A stretch of 64,000 nt of DNA, from contig CM059625.1 of assembly GCA_030435675.1 (NCBI GenBank), forward strand, positions 1,054,001 to 1,118,000, read 5' to 3'. The position numbers and the translations under genes are program-made. Shown here in pieces: positions 36,694-54,753 of the stretch. Within the stretch, counting starts at the first letter, position 1; each line of letters opens with the position of its first letter. The notes below the pieces were generated by a model, which worked only from the letters and a program-made list of their open reading frames with translations, was not told where the DNA came from and ran no database searches. This stretch comes from Steinernema hermaphroditum (Eukaryota > Nematoda > Chromadorea > Rhabditida > Steinernematidae).

Positions 36694-39600
36694 TGCACAT
36701 GGCGTGATTTTCTGTAATGGAGCGAGCTGTCGTGGGATGTAGGGACCAAGAGTAATAGGCAGAATTGTCCTACTCATACAAGAACAAGAGAGAACAATAT
36801 GATCTACACGCCTAATGCGCAAAAAGTAAAACAAAATACTCCAATTCGAAAAACCGAAAACAAGCATCATTAGCGCGTCTACTTGTAAGTACCTACTAAG
36901 CCAGTGTCTTAAATGGCATTTGCGGAACTAGATTATTTGTACCTGACCACGGCCTACGTACCAAAACGTACCAAAACATAAAAATAACCAAATTCCCACC
37001 CAATAACAATAAAGTGTATATTCAATTACAGCTTAGACATGTTTATTTGTCGAGAGTTAAGTACTATTCAGAAATAACCACCAAGCAAACTTACAAATTC
37101 ATCGCCACAGAAGACTCAAACATGACTTGTTATAACAATGTCGAACGCTGATGAGCGCTCGCCTTATACGTCTGATGGTAGGCCCTCTGAAATGGGAGGC
37201 GTCTAATACGTAAATCATGGACACGTAGCGAAGTGAAGACACGCACTAAGAACATACGATCACCTCGGGGAAAAAGTTCATGTGACTCGCGATCAGCGAG
37301 GGAGACTTGTCCCCATCATCATAGATACACTCACATAGCCATAGTAAAATAAACAACTAAGGTCAGTTTTTAGGCGTCCGAATCACAGACACGTGCTTAA
37401 TTAAAATGCCCTGGAATGACATGAGCCAGCGGTTTGCGTATATAAAGAAAATCAGACGCCAGGCAGCTCGCCCGTTGGGATATTTTCACGATTTATGAGT
37501 TGGGTGGTGGTCTACTAAAGGAAGAACTGGAGCATGTTTGTGGAAATTGCCACAGAACGCACAGAAAGGAACATGTGATATAGAGAATTCGTCATTTGAA
37601 CGTTGTTCGAGCCGCGTACAAAAAAAGAAGATCTTGTATGGTATGTGTCGCAAAGTTGAATTGATGCTTGAAATGCTCCGAGCGTAATATGTAGTCTTTA
37701 CCGGTTTTGGTCAACTACGGAATAGTAAAGACAATAAAATTTTTGGCGCGGCAGAATTTCACTTAAAAGAGAAAATTTGATATTTATATATGAAAATATT
37801 ACATAATGCTGATTCCAATTTGTCTGAGAGAGGTCATGTATTTGGAGACGGTCATAGATGTGATAATGACAGGAAAAGAATCTGAAAAACCTTCTGTCAT
37901 ATCAGAATTCGCCAACACTTGTTTTTTGGATCAGAAAGGATTGCTCACTAAGAGGGCTATAGTACCATACCGACTGTTGGACTAGACAACCAAAAGCTTG
38001 AAAATTACGATGTGCATGTAGAGAGTGGTAGAACTTACATATAACCCATAAACATGTACCTATCGTTTTAAACTTATCGCTTTTACATACTTGACTCGTA
38101 CAAAAACCAAAACAACAACAACAACTCATCAGCCTCGAACTTTAAAACGTAATAAATAGCATTAATGTACGGTTACGTAACCTAAGCTATAAACACTGCC
38201 AACATCAAAAGAGCAGGAGGGTAATCGCAAAACAAGAGTACGGGCAAAGTTTTGCTGAGCGAAGACCAGTAACCTCCTACCGTATTCTCTTCAAGTGGTC
38301 CAATCGGAAACAGCTCGTAAGCATGTAGTAGTTGATGAAAACTGTGGGCATTTCCATTGTGGTAAACAGAAAAGTACAAACCAAAGGAAGACAACGGAAA
38401 AGAGGAAAACATACAAAAAATGTGTTCAGACATTATATCCCTTGAGGACACTTTTTATGCAGTGTGTTTTGCAGTCCGCTCTCATAACATTGTAGGTATC
38501 AAGGACAGCTTTGCTTTTTTTCTGATCTTTTTTATGTGTTTCTCAAAGTTCAATTCGCCGAGTGCCAAGTTCACGGGAAAAGTTGCGTCACTTGGTTTGA
38601 AAGTTCGTAGCTCACAGGACCTTATAGCTCTATGATTTGCGTTGATCAGCGTGTGAAGTAAGTGCCAAAGGGCTAGATCACCTCATGTTGTACTCAAATC
38701 GACTCATAAAATCTGTTCTACCACAGAATGCCACAATGAAAACAGAAACAATGTGTTTTCACGCATACTAAACACCAGCAGCAGACAAACGATGCTAATA
38801 ACATTACATTATCCATTATATTAATTGATGTCATATGTAAATGAAGGCAAGCCTAAAGTGCATACGATAACAGAATTCAGACGTGCTTTGGTTTGAAATG
38901 TCCATTAAATTATATTGCCGCTTGTTATCGATGGAAATCTATCAATTGTATTAAGCTTGTGTACTTCGATTTTTTGCGCACGAATCAGAAACCTAAGTTC
39001 TATTTGTGGGCAAACTCCGGCTACTTGCAAGAAGCTTTACGTATCCTGTAAAAATTACGAGGTTTTCTGTCATCTACATAGAATAGCTTGGTCCGTATTA
39101 CGAAATTCAACAATCAAGCTGTTGCATCCTGATATGCTCGTGAGACCAACGCCTGATACGGCCCAGCCTAAACCTCTACAACCAATTGAAAACATTCCAA
39201 AGAGCATCAGGTTAGTCTTGTTTAATGTGCTATAGCACTCCAATTCGAGGAACGCTTGCTCGGGAACAGTAATCTGCATTATCAGGGTGTCAGATGAATG
39301 GTCAAGGTGTCAGGTGAATGACCACGAATATAACGGCTCATGAAAAGCACTGCACATGCAAATGAGAGGGCACAACTGAATCAAACATTTTTTAATTGCA
39401 TTAGGAACGTCCTAATGGTACTTTCGAAACCAAAATATGAGGAAATTATTTAGTACTGGTTACTAAAATCTGATTTAAAGTATTTCTGTCGCAAACACTT
39501 TAATTATTGCTCTTGTTTGCTTCGACTTTTTATTACATTCATTGATAACACTCGAAAGCTACGGTAACATGTTATCGAAAATGGTTTGTCTCGCTTTGTG

Positions 39601-41427
39601 ACGGCAACAATTGCTGTTCTCCTCCTTAGATTAGTCAGTAAGGGTATTAAGACAATGGTGGCCTTTAGTTCATTTGTCTGCCGAAACAAAATGTTTTCCG
39701 GCAAACACTGACACTTTTAGTGAAAAGTGTAACAAGGTGTTGTGGTGTGTACGCAGCACATGCTTCGAGTTGAACCGACATGGTTTTCAAGGGGACGAAA
39801 CAGTTTTTAATCCAAGATGCTGTCATAGATAGTATGCTCCGGGTTAAAAGGTTTGAAGAACGATTGTGGTCAAGTAATGTTTTACTGGCTGTTCTATCAT
39901 GCACAAAGAAAAAGGAAGATTTCGCAAAATGTCATGTCATATTGTCATTGAAAAATGTCATATTTTCGCAATATTTACGTCCTTGGTGAAATGGATGGGC
40001 GCGTTGTGGACTACGGTTAATTTTCACCCTACACTATGACTAGCGACTTGTCCATTGCATTGCTCTTGATATTGGAGGTCTATTCTGTTCTGATGGCCAT
40101 TTTTCTGACACCTCGAAATGGCAAAACGCGAAGTGATGTACAGGCTGCCAATACCAGTAATTGTGTGATGGACGATGACTGCCTTCAACCACGTAGATCT
40201 TTAGGTCCTACCTACCGAACGCACCTATCGCTGTGTTCGTCACACATCGTAACATAAGCTAATCTCAAAAAGACGGAACCGCCAAATCAAGATGTTCTCC
40301 TAACTCCAACGTTTCCAATAGGTTAAGTACCATAACAGGTGATAGAGACATGCAGCAGGTAGCTATCACTCACAGCTACTAAGCCTACAGAGCGACTCTG
40401 CGAGCTCACTTCTACTTTACGGAAACAGAGGCCAAATGTTGAAAAATTCACACTTCAGGAATGGTGCCTAAGACCTCACATTTTCAAGTTGGCCCTGAGA
40501 ATGGCAGAGAGATACCTTTTTTACTCTTTATCTAGCACTCTCTCAGCTCTATCTAATCCTCACCTGTGTTTATCCACAACTAACGAAATCAGAGGAAACC
40601 ACTCAATATAAGACCAAGAGGTCGGAAATTGGACCTAAACTTTTTTTGACTCAAAACCCCGGATTTTCTGTGACAGAGGAATTCGACTCTTGTTCACAAG
40701 GTGGGCTTACGCTAAAAATTCGAATGGTGAATAGATTAAATAAAATGTTGAATAATATGTCATAAAAAACTTCATTACAAGAATGCGAAATTTTCAATGC
40801 ATCAACCCAATAAATCCAACATCTTTTATCACTGGTCAAAGACTGAAACGAGCTCTTTAATGGGATCCACACTATTGTTGTCCTCTGCTTCATAAGCCTC
40901 CTAATAGTCGATTAGCGGGTGTAGATGAGAATTCGTTCTCATCCATGCTCGCTAAGAGGTCAACATAGAGCTGGCCATATCCAACTACGTAATACACGAA
41001 CCCGACATAGCCAATTTATGAAAATATTGTTAATCTTATTTTTGCGCTTGCCGAACATTTTTTTACAAATGGTAAAAAACTGATAGCGCTCCACTGTCGA
41101 GCTGGTGACATGTGATCACCTGAAGTATATCGTTTATGACCGCTCGAATCTTCTGTTGATAATGATAATGTCTTAGCCGAGGCCGTTGTTCAGGGCGAAA
41201 TTTTGACCTCGGGGAGCAAAAAGCGATAACGCACTCACAGTGAAGTTATTGAATCATGATCTTTTGAGAAGCTAAATAGTCACAGTACATCTGAATTTTA
41301 ATGAACGAATGGGCTGGACACATCGACATCCGTTGCCGGGAGTCCAGGGGTACTGAAACTTAAGAAGCTGGCTAAATCCAAGCCTTTTTTCCAGTTTTTG
41401 ACGAGCACTTCATTTGCTCGGTTTTTC

Positions 41428-41482
41428 TTATCAGCGTCTCTTGAATGCACCTTGGAGTCTTGCAAGAGGGCCTAGCTGATAA
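41428..41482. promoter_or_regulatory. paired CTGATAA GATA-type sites upstream of the protease
   Basis: TTATCAG at 41428-41434 (CTGATAA on minus) and CTGATAA at 41476-41482 (plus) lie about 122 and 74 bp before the protease ATG. A TATTTAAA-like box lies near 41511. In Caenorhabditis such TGATAA pairs mark intestinal genes controlled by ELT-2; applied here this is an inference. Confidence 0.45.
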
Positions 41483-41555
41483 TGTGTTGATCGTCGAACG
41501 ATTATTTAGGTATTTAAACCCGACCTAAAGCTAGAAAAGTAGAGCCTCATTTTCG

Positions 41556-42744
41556 ATGGCATTATTTCTCCTCTTCGCTCTTCTTCTCCCTTACCATGCT
41601 TGTTCGGCACCTCTTGAGGGAAACGACATCATTGGCGGGACTAAGGCCATTAACGGTGAATGGCCGTGGCAGGCTTTTTTGTCTCTCTACAACTCGAGGA
41701 CTGGTAGAAGCACTATGTGTGGCGGATCGCTGATCTCGAAACGCCATATAGTCACTGCCGCTCATTGTACTTTGTAAGTCTTAATTTTATCAACCATCTA
41801 AGCAGTAGTTTTTAGCGGAATTCGAGCGCAAGATGTGAGCGTGATGCTGGGCAGCGTCAAAAGGTCCGATAGCGGACGTAACAATCCCAATCTTATCCGT
41901 CCCGATGCTCGCCGTGTGTGGGTTCACCCGGACTACACGGGGTCCGATCCATCCTTCCGCAACGACATCTCCATCATTGAGGTTAGCCGAGTTGATTGTA
42001 ATAAATTTGCTTGGGTTATTCCCATTGTTTGAGCTTAATTCCCTTTACATTACGACAATTACTTCTTTCCAGCTTACTAAGAACGTCGAATTTAACGACT
42101 ACGTAAAACCAATTAAAATACGCCTAAACGACACCGAACTCCGTACAAAACTTGGATATCTTACAGGATGGGGAATGACATCAGGTTTGCTACGAAAATG
42201 TATTATATAATTCATTATTTGGACATTTCAGCCGACTCAGATGGAAGTGATGACCTTATGCAGGTACGCGTCCCTTTTATTGGAAGCTACTATTGCAAGT
42301 ACGTGGTTTTTAACTTTTTCGTTGATAGCCATGAAAACTCTGTATACGACTGTTATTACCACGTGTTCCAGGTACCGCTGGGAAGAGCTCTCCAAGAATA
42401 AAATTGTTGTAGATGACACACAAGTATGCGCCGGCTCATACCGTCGCGGCACCGCTCCCGTAAGATTCCCCTTCGAAAGATTATTCACAGCAACGGTCTT
42501 TCCAGGGTGATAGCGGCGGACCTCTTGTTGTGAAAGATAGCACGGATGAGTGGTATCTTGTTGGTTTGACGTCTTTCGGAGAAAATACCAAAGAAGGGCT
42601 CGTCGATCAATTCACATATCCGGGTGTGTTTCCTACACTCTTTTATGGTGACAGAAGTTTACTCTTCCAGGGGTCTATCTTCGACTATCGCAATACTGCA
42701 ACTCCATCAGCCGAGAAACCTACTACACGGCCATTTGCTACTAG
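41556..42744 (+). CDS. secreted chymotrypsin-fold (S1) serine protease
   Basis: Seven exons (41556-41773, 41816-41981, 42073-42184, 42232-42298, 42372-42459, 42506-42623, 42671-42744) join in phase to 280 residues. A signal peptide ([18 protein letters not shown]) is followed by a very short propeptide and the mature start IIGG. The catalytic triad is complete: His in VTAAHC, Asp in RNDISII, Ser in GDSGGP. The Cys42-58 and Cys168-182 disulfide partners are present. Oddities: the residue before IIGG is Asp rather than Arg/Lys, so classical tryptic activation does not fit; the position equivalent to 189 appears to be Gly, so trypsin specificity is not expected; both cysteines of the usual 191-220 bond are missing; and two extra Cys occur in the C-terminal tail (SQYCNS...AICY). 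Several introns are 42-91 bp. Probably a digestive enzyme, given the signal peptide and GATA sites. Confidence 0.95.
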
Positions 42745-43226
42745 CAGTCCATGTATATCAACCAAGAATACCAAGCATTTTATTTTAATCATGTAAATAA
42801 ACAGGCTTACGTATATTTACAAACTTCGGCATTTATTTTGCTAAAAAATAATACTTAGAAAAGTGAAAGTGTTCTCTGTTGGCTTTCGATAATCGCCCAT
42901 TAACAAGTACTTTATCTGAAATTAACTTGCTGATAAAGTTTGCACACTGACATTAATTTCGGTAAAATGAAGTTGCGCAGTGGTTGTCAACTTGCTTGTC
43001 GAAAACGTGGATGATGATTTTACTCTGTGAAGTTTGTAAAGTCGTTGGGGTTAACTTTGAACCTAACTTCTATTCCATAGCTATTGCAAAAAAAAAGATA
43101 AACTTCTTTTATTTAAACGGAATAGTTATTGACCCGATTACACTAATTTCAACCAAATGTACAAGTACGCCTTATATGACCGATGTGGACGTAAAGCTGA
43201 TGTGCCTATTCGCCGCTACTCATCTG
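42745..43226. other. gap between convergent protease and KLF genes
   Basis: 482 bp holding only 3' regions: AATAAA for the protease at 42796-42801, and TTTATT (AATAAA on minus) at about 43108 for the KLF gene. Confidence 0.6.
42796..42801 (+). terminator. poly(A) signal of the protease gene
   Basis: AATAAA lies 51 bases after the TAG stop of the protease gene. Confidence 0.65.
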
Positions 43227-49143
<5,917 letters not shown>

Positions 49144-52100
49144 AATACCGATAAAGAAACAAAATTGATTGTTCTGAGATGAAGTGGCGGTGTGCGGAGC
49201 GGGTGAACGAGGCACCGCCTTCGTCAATGCCCGGAACCAATCAACGCAGACGCGTGGCCCGCCTCCGTGGGCTCTACGCGTCTTCTTCGCCGGTATAAAA
49301 TGACGCCGGGGAGGTTCAGTTGGAATGCGAGAAGGCAATAAGGAGACAAGGATGACGGCGATGACAGTGGGGAGGATGAGTCAGCGTTTGGGTGATTCCG
49401 GTTTGGCACGTGGTCTCTGGTGATAAAATGAGTCAAAGTGGGGGCGCGCGAGACACTCGCATGAGCAAGGCACTGTCTTCATTTGCCACCGGCCGAAAGC
49501 TGGTTTGATGGGATTAGAAGTAATTAATCAACGACAAGTGAGCAGAACAGAGGAGAGTTTTGTGGTGATAACGCGAGAGCGATGCTCGATCAGCTTCTTC
49601 AGACAGTCGCTACTGTCAAGAGCGCAATGACTAAACACTGGATACAAATTGATTCCTGGTCCCATATTGAACAGGCAATGAAACCTAGATGGATCAGATG
49701 TTCATTGCTAGTGTTAACATTCTTCTAGATCCGTTTCACAGAAATAATTGAATTTTTGCTTCGAATAAAATCAAACACCTTTATACCTTCTTTTTAAACA
49801 CCTTTACATGAATTAATCATCATGATTTGCATGACACCTAATGCCGGCTTCATTACTAGTGCATCGCGTACGTTGAATGGGTGAGACGAGACGCATAGGA
49901 ATGGAATTCGGATTTAACTTATTTCGGTCGGATGGTTACAGAATAAGGTTAGCAACTCGCATATGCTTCGGAAAGACAGAACATTTGTCTGGAAGCTGCG
50001 TATTCGCCGGTAGTGATGCCCTCGGAGGTGCGCGACACTTTAAAGAGCTTGACGTCTGGTATTATACATCTTATTGTCGATCGTGGTGGAACAATGGGAT
50101 CTGGGTGTCACATTCCATCTGGAAGCCGAAAACTCTCCATTAGCATAGCTACGAAGAGAAGAAAGAAAAAGAGGGAAGGAAACGTAGCGCGTGGCGTCGG
50201 CATCATTGTCACAAGTAAATCGCGGCGGGAGCCGCCAAGTTGTCGAACGCCATCGATATGGCTCCGCTGTGCTCCAACGTCTCGCCCCTGTTGGAATCAG
50301 CTCTTTTCCTGTTCAGCTCACGAAAACCACCGAAGATGCTGTGCAACACCGACGTCTGCGTCGCCAGCTGAATATGGGATCCCGCTCCGTCCGCACTTCT
50401 CCACTGTTTGGACTGGATTCACCCACTTCGCAGCTTCAACGCCCGTGTACATGGAACCGCTGACAGCTGTTTCTATGTTGTCTACAGTCAAAGCTAGAAG
50501 AAGACCAAAGCCAAAGGTGTGATCCTGCTTTCTTGTACATATATGAAATGTCTCGCAAGGCGCAAATCTTTGATAGGAGAAGATAAACTGGCAAACATTT
50601 GTCATACGTATTTTGCTAAAACAGAATTTCTGCACACAATTGAAGAGGATGTCTCACATATTGTCTGCCCTTCATAGTGCATCAACGTTTTATCTGAAGA
50701 CAATACTGTGAGGAATTACAATAATAAAATGTTGCTGAAGTATTAAAACTTGGATGAGCTAGGTGATACAGCTCAGATGTCCAGAAGGATGTTGATTTGT
50801 TCCCTATTGGAATGATTTGGAGATGAAAATAAACACGTTGCTGTGCATGTCTCAGTGTTCGTTATATACTTCCTCCAGAAAACCTCATTATACCGATGAA
50901 ACGAAAGCAAGAGTGGTGAACTACACAATTTTCGCCGTTATTTCTTAAATCAAAGGCTTTCATCCTGTATGACTCCGAATAATAGACAAACAGAGGATGG
51001 CTTCATCCCTGGAGTGACTTAGACGCCGACTCGATCGGTGACGGCACTCTTCATCAGACAGGTGGGAATCGTTAAACCTCGAGAAGTGGCAGCGGAACTT
51101 TCCTTCTCGGGGCATTCGGGCACACGAGCAGCTGAGGAGCTCGCATCTATTTTGGAGAGGCGGGTTCTTGGTCCAAAAGCTGCGTCTTCGCTGGTGTTCG
51201 CAGAGCGTCGGCCATGTTCAGGGTGACTTCGCACGCAGCCCGATGCTTGGCCACGTACATCTTGCTGTCAAGTGTGACCTCTTCACCATTCCTCTGTATT
51301 TAGGCATCGTTCTGCTTTACATTATGCGTATTCCGTAATATGTGCGTGATGCATGTGGATTCTGCAAGTTGCAAGAAGTCACCTTTGTCCACTACCATAG
51401 ATGAACGGTCGTACTCTTTACAGAAATGTCCGTCGTGTCTGTTGCTTTCCATCGCGTCGTGCTGAGCCGTAAGAGCAGCATTTGTTGAACGCAGCGGTGC
51501 CTAGAGGAGTGTCTTGTGAGTTATTCCCATTGATTAAGCCAAAACCAGGTGGACTCAGGTATTTCGTTAGGGGAATTTTAATAACTTCGCAAGCGGATAT
51601 ATATTCCGGTTCAACGTATCAGTTTTTTAATCATCTTATGTTCAAAATCTGCTTAAGGAAGTTCAGTAAAAACAATGAATTGAGATCATACTATAACAAT
51701 TTTGACACCAGGCACTGAATTGAAGTGGAAGAATTTGTTGGACGGAAAGTAAGTGTCACGGTGTTGGTGCTTTCCGCTCCGCTAAACTGCCAATAAACTA
51801 AACTCACAGACTATGCTTCCATGCCATAAGTCGCCCTGGACGTTGGCGACCTTTGTCCCTCTCCCTCAACCAGCCGTGACACTACCACAGACTGCCTCCA
51901 CGTTCTAACTTTCATCATGGACGGTCATGCGGTTCCGTCCAACGAACAAAGACCGTCGTGGTGCCTCCTTCTTTATCGCTTCGCACGGATCGGCACACAC
52001 GTCCCTAGCAACCACAATTGACGACTTTAATGCCAAGACGCTCGCGCAGTGATGCTCGGCCCTTAGCCTCCCTTTCCGCTCCAATCTCACCGCGTGCCTC

Positions 52101-52631
52101 ATTCGCGATAACACCCAACCTGGATGCCTTCACGAGCACATGATGTGTTTATCCGATGGAACTAATTGCCACTCTACTTGTTCTGCGTTCTCTATCTCAT
52201 AGCGCGCATTTATTCCCTGCTTTAGAGGCTGTAGTGTGCTCGCTCGTTGACGCGATAGAACATTATTTTGCAGCGTGCTTTGCGACATAGATAGGCAGCG
52301 GTGCTGTGAAAGGTCTTTTTGTCATTACAAATTCGTTCGCATTTTTGCACAGTTTAGAAGAGGCATAAAATTTATAAGCTCAGTTAAAAAAGACATCACA
52401 TTATCTGAAGATCAACAAAATGAGCGACTTCAAGTCAGCATGAGAAATAGCCGAACTCCTTTGGGTGTTTTGTGTCAGTCGTTATGACCTAATTGTGACA
52501 GTTGTGAGTACACCCTCATTTCCAATGGACAAAACCTAGGAACATTTTTTTCCTAGTTTTGGACCATGCGCAGTAATGGAGCTATTCGTGTGAGAGCACC
52601 TTCTTATTGATTATGACTTTTCAGAACTGCA
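49144..52631. other. gene-poor stretch between divergent KLF and kinase genes
   Basis: About 3.5 kb. GC-richer islands at 50180-50520, 51000-51240 and 51840-52110 are open in several frames on both strands, with no protein family recognisable in any, so none is called. Confidence 0.45.
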
Positions 52632-54753
52632 ATGGCGGGTCGAGACAGCTGGTCGCCCATATCGCTTGGAGGCTACCGTATCCCGTCACCAACCGAATCC
52701 GATGAGGAGAGCTACGATTATTCAGGAGCGTTCAACGACGACGTGAGTGTTTTCTTTGTCTTTACTAAATATCAACAGAGAGAACTTCCGCAAAGTGGAC
52801 TGGGTTGAACTTCCAGAAATCAGTGATTGTCACCAGAAACACCTGGCTATCGGCGTTGAGAAATCATTTAAAATGTTAAAAAGCGACTTCATATTGCAAT
52901 TTCAGAACTGGACGATCACTTTTGAACTTCCCCCACATCTCTCTCAATTTGTTACTTTGTCGTCCAGCGAATTTCCATTTCGAGAACATATCATTGCAAC
53001 CACTGCTCGTCCTCCAAGATCACCAAGCGTACTGGTACATTCTCTCTTGTTTCATGTACTCATGCGACTATGTTTAGAGTATCTTTAACCCGGTGCCAGA
53101 AAGTCAAACACCGCCTCCTCCGGAGCCGGATACTTCTGCTTCGCCTCCGACATTTCCTCTTACTGGTCAAAAACTAACTCATCCTGTTCGTACAGCGAAC
53201 AATCATATTGAACTACATGAGGGGGATATTTTCCTCGAGAAATGTAACAAATTGCTCACCAAAGGTCACATTAATAGCATAATGGTTAAGATCAAGTCTT
53301 GGCAGGGCATAAACTAGGAGATGGCACATTTTCGAGGGTCTTTCATGTATACGATAGCACTGGCCGGAACCACTGCGCCATGAAGATTGTGAGAAACGAA
53401 GAACAGTACAAGACTGCCGCCCTGAAGGAAATCGACATCCACCAAAAGCTCCTAAATGCCACCCTCGGGAACTCAACGTAAGTTGCAAAAGAATAATGCT
53501 TGCATCTCGTTTGTTTAGACCAATCATTAAACTTCTGGGATGTTGCTACTTTGGAGGCCATGTGTGCCTGAAATTCCCGAGGATGACAATCGACGGCTTT
53601 CAATACATCGAACATCTTTCGTCGCTGGTACGGTTTATTGTTTCGTGAAGACCGACAAGCACACCATTTTAGAGCGTACAACACGAAAGAAACGAAGTGA
53701 TCCCAGTGATTCACTTCAAGCACATTGCCTACCAATTGTGCAGAGCTGTTGCTTTTCTCCACAACCTGGACATTGTACATACGGATATCAAGACGGAAAA
53801 CTTCATGTTTTCAAATTTGGCGAGGTACAAGAAGCTGTACCGGTCTACACCACTTCAGTACTCGGAAGTCAAGCTAATCGACCTTGGAAGCGCTCAGGAT
53901 ATCTCGCGTCGTCGCATGGATCCATCAGAGACGATCACCTCGTATCACTGCCGCGCCCCAGAAGTCATTCTCAGTGAGTTCATCAGGCTATAATTGTGCG
54001 GGAAATATGTACGGTTCTTGATATCTGTGATGAAAGCATGATGCATAATACTATGCCGCTGGTAGAAAACATTGATCTTCAGGAAAACCGCGCTCGAAAC
54101 CAATTGACATGTTCAGTCTCGGCTGCACTTTCTTCGAGCTATACACAAAGTTGCCGTTATTTTCCGTGGAACATGAAAGCCCGAAGAACCTCACTGCTCA
54201 ACTCGCTCTTATGGAAGACATAAGCGGAAAATTTAAAGAAGAGCTGACCTACGGGTCTGTTTCCTCAGCATTTAAATTCGTTGAGTTGATTGGTTTAGAA
54301 ATTCTTTCTATTTCACGAGAGGAGGCGCCGTAAAATACCATAGACTGACGAAAAAGACGAAAGAGGACTTTCTGGTTGTATTTTGTACAACGTGATCTTA
54401 ACGGCTAAGCTATTTAGGACCGAAACGCAAGCGTTCCTCCCTACATCTTCGATTTTATCAAGGCATTGATCGAAATCGATCCAGTCAAGCGTTTGACCGC
54501 TGAACAGGCGGTTAATCACGGATTTTGGAGAGCCGGCGAAGCGCAAGAGCGTCTCATGCACCGCATCCTTTCGGAAGACCGTGATCACATGAAACGAGAG
54601 GCCAATAGGAGGGCGCAAGATCAGACAGCTGGACGCGTCGAGGAGAGTAGAGCTGCCGTTCGTCCGAGCACTGCTCCAAGAAGCAGAAGCCCAATTGGGC
54701 GGATGGTGACACGAAGCTCTGCAATGCGAATGCGCAATCCTGAGGTGTTTTAA
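52632..54753 (+). CDS. CLK/LAMMER-like protein kinase, divergent
   Basis: Nine exons (52632-52742, 52906-53034, 53078-53264, 53306-53477, 53519-53627, 53673-53973, 54083-54254, 54299-54374, 54418-54753) join in phase to 530 residues. A Ser/Pro-rich N-terminus precedes the kinase domain (about 140-450). Catalytic elements are intact: glycine loop LGDGTFSRV, Lys169 in CAMKIV, Glu184, Asp274 in HTDIKTEN, Asp306 in IDLGSA and APE at 331-333. HTD in place of HRD is typical of CLK and PRP4-type kinases. The LAMMER box region reads NLTAQLALMED, a weak match to EHLAMMERI, and DFG is DLG. A C-terminal helix and an Arg/Ser tail (SRSPIGR) follow. CLK kinases phosphorylate SR splicing factors in the nucleus; the same role here is plausible but not shown. 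TTTTCAG precedes the ATG by 8 bases. Introns include one of 41 bp. Confidence 0.9.

Larger units (their letters stand above)
34864..41555. other. 6.7-kb gene-poor stretch with repeats
   Basis: No gene can be supported. It contains the MITE-like inverted repeat (35961-36693), a short hairpin near 35775-35815 (GCTTATCGG ... CCGATAAGC), and a plus-strand open segment near 39130-39210 ending in a possible donor, too weak to call. Confidence 0.45.

Noticed and set aside
39050..39240. Possible plus-strand exon (HPDMLVRPTPDTAQPKPLQP) with a GTTAGT donor
   Set aside because: No acceptor and no partner exons were found within several kilobases.
50013..50522. 169-codon plus-strand open frame in a GC-rich island
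   Set aside because: Three forward frames and one reverse frame are open together, and none shows a family signature, so the composition explains them.
51019..52114. GC-rich open frames on both strands, possible retroelement remnant
   Set aside because: No reverse transcriptase, integrase or transposase motif is visible.
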